A stretch of DNA of 64,000 bases from the NCBI GenBank assembly GCA_049602155.1, contig JBMYRH010000007.1, forward strand, positions 212,983 to 276,982, in the 5' to 3' direction. The stretch is from JBMYRH01 sp049602155 (lineage in GTDB: Bacteria; Myxococcota_A; UBA9042; PHBI01; JBMYRH01). Shown piece after piece: positions 35,016 through 42,673 of the stretch. The number at the start of each line of letters is the position of its first letter. Within the stretch, counting starts at the first letter, position 1. The position numbers and the translations under genes are program-made. The notes under the pieces were generated by a model, which worked only from the letters and a program-made list of their open reading frames with translations, had not been told where the DNA came from and ran no database searches.

Positions 35016-36779
35016 TCATCCAGCGTCGTGCGCGGGGAGATCGAACCAAAAGAGCGCGCCACCTGATTCGCTCGAGGTCATCCCCACGTCCCCCCCCATG
35101 GAGTTCACTAGGTGCTTCACGATGGCGAGCCCAAGGCCTGTTCCGCCTTGGTCTCTAGAGCGCCCTGGGTCGACGCGATAGAAGCGCTCGAAGAGGCGCT
35201 GACGATGACTCTCAGCGACGCCTGGTCCGTCATCGATAACCTCCAGGCGCACACGCCGTTCACCTTGGGTGGTTCTCACCTCGATCGAGCCGCCTGGCTC
35301 GGTGTATTTCAGTGCGTTATCCACAAAGTTGAGGATGACCTGCTCGAGCGCCGCCGGATCCGCCATCATGATCACGTCATCAGCGACCGTGTGGTTCACA
35401 GAGATGCCCTTCTCAGTGGTCAAACCACGCACCGACTCGAAGACGTTGGAGACGACATCAGCCACCACAACGGCCTCTGGTGAGAGCGTGTGGCTGCCCC
35501 CCTCGATCCTTGAGAGATCGAGGAGATCTGAGACGAGTGCCGTCAATCGCCTCGCTGAACGGTGCATGCTGGCCAAGAATTTCCTCGCAGCGGCTTCGTC
35601 TTCAAGCGCTCCGTCTAGGAGCAACTCTGTGTTTGCGAGGATGATGCTCAAGGGCGTCCTGAGCTCGTGAGAGACGTTGGCGACGAAGTCTCTGCGCACT
35701 GTCTCAAGATGTCGAAGCCTGGATACATCGTGGAGGACCAGCACCGCTCCCTCAGAGGTGCGAAATGGCGCCACGCGAGCGAGCATGTACCGCGGCACAT
35801 CAAACCCAAGCTCTATCTCTTCAAAGCCGGTGGAGAAACCAGCGGTGCGGTCCAGCAAGGCATGAAGCGCAGGCACCCGGATGAGCTCATCGAGCGGCCG
35901 ACCAATGGGTTCAGGAGGGAGCTCAAGGAGTGCCTCAGCGGCAGCGTTCACCATGGTCACACGTCGACGGTCATCGAGTGCGATAACGGCGGCATCGATC
36001 GCCTCAAGCACCGCCGCGAAGCGGTCTCGCGAGCCCACCACTCGCTCTACTTGCCCCTGAAGTTCGGACGCGAGCCGGTCCATATAGGTCGCCAATGTGC
36101 CCAACTCGTCTCGACGTATCGTGTCAAAGCGAGGTGGCGTGCGTCCCTCAGCGAGGTCCTCTGCGGCCCCAACAAGGGCCTTCAACGCGCGGGCCATAAG
36201 GTGTGCAGCAAGTCCGCTCATCAATAACGCAAGCAAGAGGCCAAGCCCCCCAGCGAAGAGCAGGAAGGTCCGGAGTCGTCGCGTCACCTCATAGGTCTCA
36301 GATAGGCTCATCGCGACACGGACGACTGAAGCTCGATCGCCGACAGGCTCGACGGCCACAGCGACGTAGAGCATGTCTCTGCCTATGGTCTGGCTATAAC
36401 GACGCGCACGCCCCACCCCGTCCGCTAACGCGGCGACCACCTCGGGCCTCGTGTCGTGCTTGTCCATGGTGCTCAGAGCCTCAAAAGGGACCTGGGAATC
36501 TCCAAGCACGGTGCCTTCTGCGTCGATGAAAGTGACGCGAAAACCCGAAACCTCACCGAGGCGCTCCAAGTGGGCATCAAGCTCCACCGAAGTCAGCTCG
36601 GTCTCATGCACCCGCAAGGTCTCACTGAGAGAGCGGGTGTAGCGGACCAGCTCATCTTCGGTGCGTGTATCGAGCCAGCTCCGGAGGTTCGTCTCCAGCC
36701 AGACCGTGCTCACTCCACCAGCCAACACGATGAGCGCCACGGACGCGAAAAAGAGCTTACTGCGAACCCCAAGCCTCAC
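35016..36779 (-). CDS. phoR: PhoR-type sensor histidine kinase
   Basis: Membrane-bound histidine kinase partnered with PhoB. Start GTG 36779 overlaps the phoB stop (GTGA), giving 587 residues; the upstream frame inside phoB is not used. Layout: membrane helix 1 (about 9-26), periplasmic sensor region (about 30-165), membrane helix 2 (about 170-192), HAMP (about 193-245), PAS (about 250-350), HisKA with the phosphoacceptor His371 in FVANVSHELRTPLS, and HATPase with NFVDNALKYTEPG, DGPGVA and GGTGLGLAIVKHL. A periplasmic domain this long is unlike E. coli PhoR and nearer to PhoR of Gram-positives. Phosphate control is inferred from phoB, the Pho box and the Na/Pi transporter next door. Confidence 0.93.
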   Translation of the reverse strand: MRLGVRSKLFFASVALIVLAGGVSTVWLETNLRSWLDTRTEDELVRYTRSLSETLRVHETELTSVELDAHLERLGEVSGFRVTFIDAEGTVLGDSQVPFEALSTMDKHDTRPEVVAALADGVGRARRYSQTIGRDMLYVAVAVEPVGDRASVVRVAMSLSETYEVTRRLRTFLLFAGGLGLLLALLMSGLAAHLMARALKALVGAAEDLAEGRTPPRFDTIRRDELGTLATYMDRLASELQGQVERVVGSRDRFAAVLEAIDAAVIALDDRRRVTMVNAAAEALLELPPEPIGRPLDELIRVPALHALLDRTAGFSTGFEEIELGFDVPRYMLARVAPFRTSEGAVLVLHDVSRLRHLETVRRDFVANVSHELRTPLSIILANTELLLDGALEDEAAARKFLASMHRSARRLTALVSDLLDLSRIEGGSHTLSPEAVVVADVVSNVFESVRGLTTEKGISVNHTVADDVIMMADPAALEQVILNFVDNALKYTEPGGSIEVRTTQGERRVRLEVIDDGPGVAESHRQRLFERFYRVDPGRSRDQGGTGLGLAIVKHLVNSMGGDVGMTSSESGGALFWFDLPAHDAG

Positions 36780-37474
36780 GACCCGCTCAACTCCGCACAG
36801 CGGTAGCCCACACCACGCACGGTCTCGATGACGGCTCCTGCAGCGCCGAGCTTCTCCCTCAGCCGCTTCACGTGCGTATCCACGGTTCGCGTGGTGACAT
36901 CCGCACTGTACTCCCACACATCTTCCAACAGTCGATCGCGTGTTTGCACACGACCTTGCCTCTTAATCAACGTCGTCAGGAGCTTGAATTCAAGGGGAGT
37001 GAGCTGAAGCTCGATGCCGTTGGTCCACACCCGGTGTGCCTCCATATCGACCGTCACTTGGCCCGCTTTCAACCGCCGATGCTCTGCGTCCTGCAACGCA
37101 CCTTTGCGCCTGAGCACAGCCCTGATGCGGAGCATCAACTCACGCACGCTGAATGGCTTGGTCACATAGTCATCCGCGCCGACCTCAAACCCAACGATGC
37201 GATCGATCTCATCGTCACGCGCCGTCACCATGATGATCGGCACCCCTTTGAGAGCCCCGTCTGCGCGCATCGTTCGGCAAATCTCGACCCCTGACATGTC
37301 CGGCAGCATCAAATCTAGGAGCACCAAGTCGGGGCGAGGTTCTTGTGCAGCGCCCTCCAAACCCTCTTTGCCGGTCATCGCCACTCGGGTCTCGTAGCCC
37401 TCTTTTTCAAGGCTGTAGCGCACAACCTCTGCGAGGTCCGGTTCGTCTTCTACGATTAAGATCAGTTCTGCCAT
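36776..37474 (-). CDS. phoB: PhoB-type response regulator
   Basis: OmpR/PhoB-family response regulator of 232 residues: receiver domain with acidic pocket VEDEPD, phosphoacceptor Asp54 in LVLLDLMLPDMSG and conserved Lys in YVTKPFSVREL, then a winged-helix DNA-binding domain (LTPLEFKLLTTLIKR, RTVDTHVKRLREKLG, IETVRGVGYR). It should bind Pho boxes when phosphorylated by PhoR. It is the first gene of phoB-phoR and is divergent from the Na/Pi cotransporter gene. A Pho-box-like repeat in the shared upstream region points in its direction, suggesting autoregulation. Confidence 0.93.
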   Translation of the reverse strand: MAELILIVEDEPDLAEVVRYSLEKEGYETRVAMTGKEGLEGAAQEPRPDLVLLDLMLPDMSGVEICRTMRADGALKGVPIIMVTARDDEIDRIVGFEVGADDYVTKPFSVRELMLRIRAVLRRKGALQDAEHRRLKAGQVTVDMEAHRVWTNGIELQLTPLEFKLLTTLIKRQGRVQTRDRLLEDVWEYSADVTTRTVDTHVKRLREKLGAAGAVIETVRGVGYRCAELSGS

Positions 37475-37544
37475 GACTGCTACATCTGCCCGTGAGTTGG
37501 ATGTGTCTACCCCAAGTCAGCATATCGCGCTGAGATCATCCCGT

Positions 37545-37562
37545 GTGACAAAGCGGTGACAG
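37545..37562 (-). promoter_or_regulatory. Pho-box-like direct repeat
   Basis: On the minus strand the bases read CTGTCACCGCTTTGTCAC: two CTGTCA-like half sites spaced exactly 11 bases, the arrangement known for PhoB sites (consensus CTGTCAT repeated every 11 bases). It lies 70 bases upstream of phoB and about 100 bases upstream of the Na/Pi cotransporter. A further TTGACAG occurs at 37587-37593 on the plus strand and could be part of a second site or a -35 box. Confidence 0.6.
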
Positions 37563-37662
37563 TTGGATTTCAGCTTCTGAACGACGTTGACAGAGCCCAG
37601 AATGATCGATAGTCCGCGATCACTGCCGTCAATGGCGTGACCCTTGTCGACCATCATCGCTG

Positions 37663-38874
37663 ATGGACGACCACTCACGAGAGATTATCGTGCTTCAAAA
37701 GGTCCTCAAGTCCCCGACAGGGCTGCCGCCGAGCCAGCGAGAGAATATATGGCTTAACGTCATACTCGCGGTCGGTCTCCTCTACCTTTTCTTGGTCGGG
37801 ATCACCTGCTTGGGTGGTGGCATCAAGTCCCTTGGAAAAGGGGTCATGGACGTCTACTTCGCGTCCGACATGAACCCCTTCCTTGCGCTCATCGTAGGGA
37901 TCCTCGCCACCACGCTTGTCCAAAGCTCATCGGTCAGCACGGCGATCATCGTCGGGTTGGTCGGCGCGAGCCAAATCTCAGTGGCCGCCGCTGTCCCGAT
38001 GGTCATGGGCGCGAACATCGGCACGACGGTGACCAACACCATCGCCAGCCTGGCCCACAGCAGCCAAGACAATGAATTTCGGCGCGCCTTCGCGGCCGCG
38101 ACATGTCACGACTTCTTTAATTATCTAAGCGTTATTGTGCTCTTACCCATCGAGCTCATCACGCGCGCTATCTTTGGCAAAGGGGTCCTTGAGACCATCG
38201 CTCACGTCGGCGCCGAGTTCACGATGGGGGCTGAGGGTGGCAAGTTTAAGAGCCCTCTGAAGGCATCCTTTAAAGCCGGCAAAAAGGTCGTCGAGGGTGG
38301 GCTTGAGACCCTTGGGTTTGACGACAAAGCGCTGCATATCGCCCTGGCGCTCGCGGGTGGCTTCATCATCCTCGTCACGCTGACCCTCATCGTGAAGGTG
38401 ATGAAGGGCCTCGTGACCTCACGGCTTGAGCGCTACGTCAACCGCGTGCTGGGCTCCGGGGGCTTCGTCGCCATCGTGGTCGGCATCATCCTGACGGTCA
38501 TGGCTCAGTCCTCCTCAATCACCACGTCAGTCATGGTGCCGCTCGCCGGCGCCGGGCTCGTCACCCTCCAGCAGATCTACCCCATCACCATCGGCGCCAA
38601 TATCGGCACCACGGTGACCGCGCTCATCGCCAGTATGGCGGTCAGCGGCGATGCTGCGATGGCCGCCAGACAGGTCGCCATCGTCCACCTTGCCTTCAAC
38701 CTCGCGGGGATCTTGATCTGGTTCGTCCCGCAGGCGACGCGCAAGGTGCCATTGGCAGCGGCGAACTGGATGGCCGACATCGGCGCGAAGTCAAAGCGCA
38801 ACGCCATCCTATACGTGTTCGGGGCGTTCTATATTATCCCCGCCATCATCTTCATTATTGCTGAGGCCATCTAG
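37663..38874 (+). CDS. Na/Pi cotransporter family protein (type II)
   Basis: A 403-residue membrane protein of the sodium-dependent phosphate cotransporter (NptA/SLC34-like) family. Two inverted repeat units each carry the QSSS signature: VQSSSVSTA near residue 87 and AQSSSITTS near 282, followed in each repeat by GANIGTTVT. About eight to ten membrane helices are predicted, with a long cytoplasmic loop between (about 190-225). Divergent from phoB and followed by a PhoU-like gene, which together make a Pho-type uptake unit without PstSCAB in the window. Phosphate as the substrate is inferred from family and context. Confidence 0.9.
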   Translation: MDDHSREIIVLQKVLKSPTGLPPSQRENIWLNVILAVGLLYLFLVGITCLGGGIKSLGKGVMDVYFASDMNPFLALIVGILATTLVQSSSVSTAIIVGLVGASQISVAAAVPMVMGANIGTTVTNTIASLAHSSQDNEFRRAFAAATCHDFFNYLSVIVLLPIELITRAIFGKGVLETIAHVGAEFTMGAEGGKFKSPLKASFKAGKKVVEGGLETLGFDDKALHIALALAGGFIILVTLTLIVKVMKGLVTSRLERYVNRVLGSGGFVAIVVGIILTVMAQSSSITTSVMVPLAGAGLVTLQQIYPITIGANIGTTVTALIASMAVSGDAAMAARQVAIVHLAFNLAGILIWFVPQATRKVPLAAANWMADIGAKSKRNAILYVFGAFYIIPAIIFIIAEAI

Positions 38875-38897
38875 CGCCCACGCAGCGAGGTGCCACC

Positions 38898-39587
38898 ATG
38901 TGGTTAGAGCTCCTATCAATATTCCGAAAAGGCGACGCGATGGAGACCCTCGCGGGTGAGTTCCGCGAGATGCTTCAGCTGCTCAAAGAGATGTCGCAGA
39001 TCGTCAAAGGACACATCTTCGATCAGGACTTGAGGCTCGAGGAACGCTCGCAGGTCTACAAACTCGACATTCGCGTCAACAAGCTGGAGCGCTCCATCCG
39101 AAAACGGGTCGTGAGCCACGTCACCCTGAGTCGCGACCACGTCCCGTACTGCTTGCTGCTCATGACGTTGGTTAAAGACGCAGAGCGTATCGGTGACTAT
39201 TGGAAGAACATCTCCGAGGTCTCGACCCTCGGCGCAGGCACGATCCCTGAGGGAGAGCTCAAAGCAGAGCTGCGAGAGATCATCGACTTGGCGATGACCC
39301 TGATGAACGACTTGGTCCCCATCCTGGACTCTAGCGACCGTGAGCGCGCAGAGGAGCTCCTCCAGACCTCAAGGCTGACGAGTAAGCGCTGCGACCAGCT
39401 GTTGGTCGAGCTCGCCAAGAGTGACTTCCAGGCCGCTGAGACGACCGCTTTGGTCCTCCTCACACGCTTCCACAAGCGCATTATCGGCCACAGTTTCAAT
39501 ATCCTCTCGTCAGTGGTCATGCCGCTCCACAAGGTCGACTTCTATGACGAGCAGTTCCTGGACGGAAACAAGCCGACCGAAGGCTAA
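38898..39587 (+). CDS. PhoU-domain protein
   Basis: A 229-residue helical protein with two PhoU-like three-helix repeats. The second strand of evidence is the motif LLLMTLVKDAERIGDYWKNI, matching the metal-binding E/DxxxD pattern of PhoU (ExxRIGD-like). No membrane segments. It lies 23 bases after the Na/Pi cotransporter, with a GAGGTG ribosome site, so the two are co-transcribed. In other bacteria fused or adjacent PhoU domains control NptA-type transporters, and that role is likely here. Confidence 0.85.
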   Translation: MWLELLSIFRKGDAMETLAGEFREMLQLLKEMSQIVKGHIFDQDLRLEERSQVYKLDIRVNKLERSIRKRVVSHVTLSRDHVPYCLLLMTLVKDAERIGDYWKNISEVSTLGAGTIPEGELKAELREIIDLAMTLMNDLVPILDSSDRERAEELLQTSRLTSKRCDQLLVELAKSDFQAAETTALVLLTRFHKRIIGHSFNILSSVVMPLHKVDFYDEQFLDGNKPTEG

Positions 39588-39795
39588 GCGATCGCGCGAC
39601 GACCACTGAGCACTCGCAACATTCTCCGACGCCAGGCGCCACGGCTAAAAACCAGCTGGATGGTCAGTAAAATCGGGCGCGAGGCCACCCGAGACCAAAG
39701 CCCGATAGACGACGCCACGGAAATCGGACCGCGAAAGCGAACTCGAATTGCCTTCCCGCCATCGAGTGGTGGCGCTACTCTTCGCGTCTGTGGGT

Positions 39796-40752
39796 ATGCG
39801 TTTCCTAATGTTAACCGTGTGTGCCCTGAGCGTCATCGCCTGCTCAGGAGCGGACGGATCTACGCCTGCCATCGGTGATGACATCGACGAGATGTCCACG
39901 GATGCGCCTGAGTCCGCGTCCGACGCAGTGGGGATCGACGATGATGGGAGCGAAGACCTCACGTCTGACGCCGGCCCGACATCGAACGACGTCTACCAAG
40001 ACACCTCAACTCCCGCACAGCTTGACGCTGCGCCCCCCGAGGACACCGCCGTCCCCACGCCCGAGGACGACGCAGCAGACGAGCCGGTGACGCCACCCGA
40101 GGAGGTCCCTTGGCTTGATGACCCCGTCTGGCAGTGCGAAAACGGCGTCCCAATCTCCGTAGTCGTCGACGTCGTCATCCCAGCTAACGCCGCAGGGTGC
40201 CCCTGGAACGAAGGCGGCAACCTCGGCCCTATCCAGGGCGCCTTCGCTGCCCACCAGATGACGACGGTCAGCGCAGAGCTCCCAGGACCATCGCAGGCCA
40301 TCTGCTCGGTCAACCTGAACTCTGCCGACTTTGACCCTGACTTCGAGCAGCCCTTCATCTACGACGACCACTTCATCTTGGTCTTTAACGATGTGGTGTT
40401 GCTCTCGAGCTACGGCGACCTCATGAGTGCGCTCCCGACCGAGCGGAACTGGTACCTCTTCGACTGGAGCGCGATCGCCGGGGCCGGCATGAGCTTCAAT
40501 AACAGCAGCGCGTACTGCCTCGGATACGGTGGCGAAGACAACGTGGTCTGCAGCATCCCCTCCCCTGAATCGAACGGCCCCGTCGCCTACTCGATCGACG
40601 GTGGCCTCGGCAAAGCGCTGAGCAGCCGCGCCGTCCAGCAGCAGCGTGTCGAGTTCTCGCTCGCCACCTTTGGAGACAACGATCCGGACTCGGACTGTCG
40701 GAACAGTGAGCTCCGGATGCAGCTGGTCATCGATTACGTGATCGCCCCCTGA
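39796..40752 (+). CDS. Lipoprotein with Asp-rich tether, unknown function
   Basis: A 318-residue predicted lipoprotein (lipobox VIAC; start ATG 39796, though TTG 39748 is in frame upstream). Residues about 20-105 are a tether rich in Asp, Ser, Thr and Pro. The folded part (about 110-318) starts at WQCENGVPISVVVDVVIPANA and has Cys spaced through it (AAGCPWNEGG, AICSVNLNS, AYCLGYGG, VVCSIPSP). I do not recognise the domain. It is the first of three consecutive lipoproteins (18 bases before the protease gene), suggesting a joint transcript. Confidence 0.7.
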   Translation: MRFLMLTVCALSVIACSGADGSTPAIGDDIDEMSTDAPESASDAVGIDDDGSEDLTSDAGPTSNDVYQDTSTPAQLDAAPPEDTAVPTPEDDAADEPVTPPEEVPWLDDPVWQCENGVPISVVVDVVIPANAAGCPWNEGGNLGPIQGAFAAHQMTTVSAELPGPSQAICSVNLNSADFDPDFEQPFIYDDHFILVFNDVVLLSSYGDLMSALPTERNWYLFDWSAIAGAGMSFNNSSAYCLGYGGEDNVVCSIPSPESNGPVAYSIDGGLGKALSSRAVQQQRVEFSLATFGDNDPDSDCRNSELRMQLVIDYVIAP

Positions 40753-40770
40753 CTCAGTGAGGAGTAGAGG

Positions 40771-42618
40771 ATGAGGCTCAAAACACTCGCGATTTTGCTG
40801 ACGCCCCTACTCTTCGCCAACGGCTGCGCCTCAGAGCCAGCGAGCCAGTACACCGTGAGCCAGCAGCCGATCAAAGGCGGCTACACAGACACCGAGGACA
40901 AGGCCGTCGTCGGGCTGGTGATGTTTGTCGGCCAGGGCTACGGCACCTGCTCTGGGACGCTCATCACTCCGAACATCGTGCTCACAGCTCAGCACTGTAT
41001 CGCGCCGGTCGATAACGAGGTCCAAGGGGGCGTCGTCTGTGGCTACACCACCTTTGGGAGCCCCTATGACGGCGATCAAATCTATGTGACCACTGAGACT
41101 CAGGTCTCTCAAAACTCAGACGACTATTACGCCGTCAGCGAGGTCATCATCCCACCTGGAGAGGGGCTGTGCGGTCATGACATCGCGCTCCTCGTCTTAG
41201 ACGGGGTCGTCCCGAGCAGCGAAGCGATCCCGTTCCCCCCCAGAGTCGACAGCCCCATCGAAGCGGACCCCTCGGGCTTCAGCGGCGGCAGTGAGCTCTA
41301 CAGCGCAGTGGGCTACGGCAACACCGACGACGGCGGTGGCTGGGGTGGCGGCGGTGGCGGAAGTGGCGAGCGCAGGCGGCTCGACAACCTCTACACCTAC
41401 TGCGAGGGCTCCCAATGCGGCGAGCCTGACTACATCTACGAGACCGAGTGGATGGGAGACACGGGCGTCTGCCAAGGCGACTCGGGTGGCCCTGCGCTCG
41501 ACACCGCGAGCCGCGTCATAGGCGTCGTCTCACGCGGCTCCCAGGGCTGTACCTCGCCGGTCTACACCAGCGTCTACGGGTGGCGCGACTGGATCATGGG
41601 CGTCGTCCTAGACCGCTCCGAGGCGACAGGGCAGACCGCCCCCGGCTGGGCGACGGGCGCCCCGACAGGGACCTCTTGGCCCATCGGTGACCCCTGCGAG
41701 GACAACTCCGACTGCTTCTCTGGGATCTGCGACGAGGGCGCATGCTCCCGTCAATGCGACGAGCAGGCCCCCTGCCCCGAGGGCTACACCTGTCACCCTG
41801 ACAGCGGCATCTGTACGGCGCCGCCTGTCGGTCCCCCCTGCGACTCCGAGGCTGATTGCCAAGGAGGGGTCTGCTACGAGGGGATCTGCACGCGCCCCTG
41901 CAGCGGCGCGAGCTGCCCTGAGAACTACCTCTGCGACGACGAGGTCAGCCTCTGCCTCCCGATCCCCCTCGGCGATCCCTGCAGCAGCGGCCTCGACTGT
42001 GACACTGGGCTCTGTATCGGAGGTCTCTGTAGCCGTACATGTGACGGCGAGAGCCTCTGTCCTGCACCCTTCGGCTGCGAATCTGGGCTTTGCCAGCTGC
42101 CCGACTTGGGCAGCACCTGCGTGGTCGATGAGGACTGCAGCGGTGGCCTCTGCGTCAATGGTGCATGTACGAGGCCCTGTGACGAATTCCCTTGCGATGG
42201 CGCTTGGGAGTGCGACACGGATGCCCTCATCTGCACCCCACCCCCGACGCCAGAGATGCCAGCGTGTGAACTCGAGCCCTGCGACGGCGAGACAGGGAGC
42301 GGCGACGTGGGCGGCGAGAGCGATGGCGCTACGGGTCCAGACGGTGATGGACCGATGGACGAGCGCGGCGACCCCACGACGACCGACGAAGGAGAGCCGT
42401 GGGCAGACGAGGACGGTGACCTGGTCGGCACAGGCTCCACCGAGGTGGCCGGATCCGACGAAGACACGATCCAAGACCTCGGCGGCTCCGGCGACCCTGG
42501 CACCCAGACCGGCGGCTGTCAGGGCAGCCCACAAGGTAGCCTCTGGCCCGCGCTCTTGCTGGGTCTCCTGCCCCTCCTGCTCCGACGACGCTCGGACCGG
42601 TTGAGCGCCGCACAGTAG
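40771..42618 (+). CDS. Trypsin-like serine protease with Cys-rich modules and MYXO-CTERM-like tail
   Basis: A 615-residue secreted S1-family protease. Signal peptide with lipobox FANGC; catalytic His75 (TAQHC), Asp137 (HDIALL) and Ser238 (GDSGGP) are all present. A Gly-rich loop (about 187-199) sits between them. After the protease domain (about 35-285) come four or more Cys-rich units of about 45 residues (about 310-500) of the pattern CxxxxDCxxGxCxxGxCxRxC. A Gly/Asp/Thr-rich segment then leads to a terminal CQGSPQG motif, a hydrophobic helix (WPALLLGLLPLLL) and RRRSDR. That tail matches the MYXO-CTERM sorting pattern. Start preceded by GAGG. Both N-terminal lipidation and C-terminal sorting signals are unusual together. 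Confidence 0.88.
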   Translation: MRLKTLAILLTPLLFANGCASEPASQYTVSQQPIKGGYTDTEDKAVVGLVMFVGQGYGTCSGTLITPNIVLTAQHCIAPVDNEVQGGVVCGYTTFGSPYDGDQIYVTTETQVSQNSDDYYAVSEVIIPPGEGLCGHDIALLVLDGVVPSSEAIPFPPRVDSPIEADPSGFSGGSELYSAVGYGNTDDGGGWGGGGGGSGERRRLDNLYTYCEGSQCGEPDYIYETEWMGDTGVCQGDSGGPALDTASRVIGVVSRGSQGCTSPVYTSVYGWRDWIMGVVLDRSEATGQTAPGWATGAPTGTSWPIGDPCEDNSDCFSGICDEGACSRQCDEQAPCPEGYTCHPDSGICTAPPVGPPCDSEADCQGGVCYEGICTRPCSGASCPENYLCDDEVSLCLPIPLGDPCSSGLDCDTGLCIGGLCSRTCDGESLCPAPFGCESGLCQLPDLGSTCVVDEDCSGGLCVNGACTRPCDEFPCDGAWECDTDALICTPPPTPEMPACELEPCDGETGSGDVGGESDGATGPDGDGPMDERGDPTTTDEGEPWADEDGDLVGTGSTEVAGSDEDTIQDLGGSGDPGTQTGGCQGSPQGSLWPALLLGLLPLLLRRRSDRLSAAQ

Positions 42619-42620
42619 GT

Positions 42621-42632
42621 AGGCCTAGGCCT
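42621..42632. repeat. 12-bp perfect palindrome after the protease gene
   Basis: AGGCCTAGGCCT begins two bases after the protease stop codon. It is its own reverse complement but without loop or T-run. May be chance; noted as the only clear structure in the 55-base gap to the next lipoprotein. Confidence 0.35.
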
Positions 42633-42673
42633 GCAAGTGTGGTAGCGGTCGTGGCTCGGTCAGGAGTCATGAA

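Noticed and set aside
41608..42534. 308-codon minus-strand open frame
   Set aside because: Antisense to the protease gene with Ala/Val/Gly bias typical of GC-rich shadow frames.
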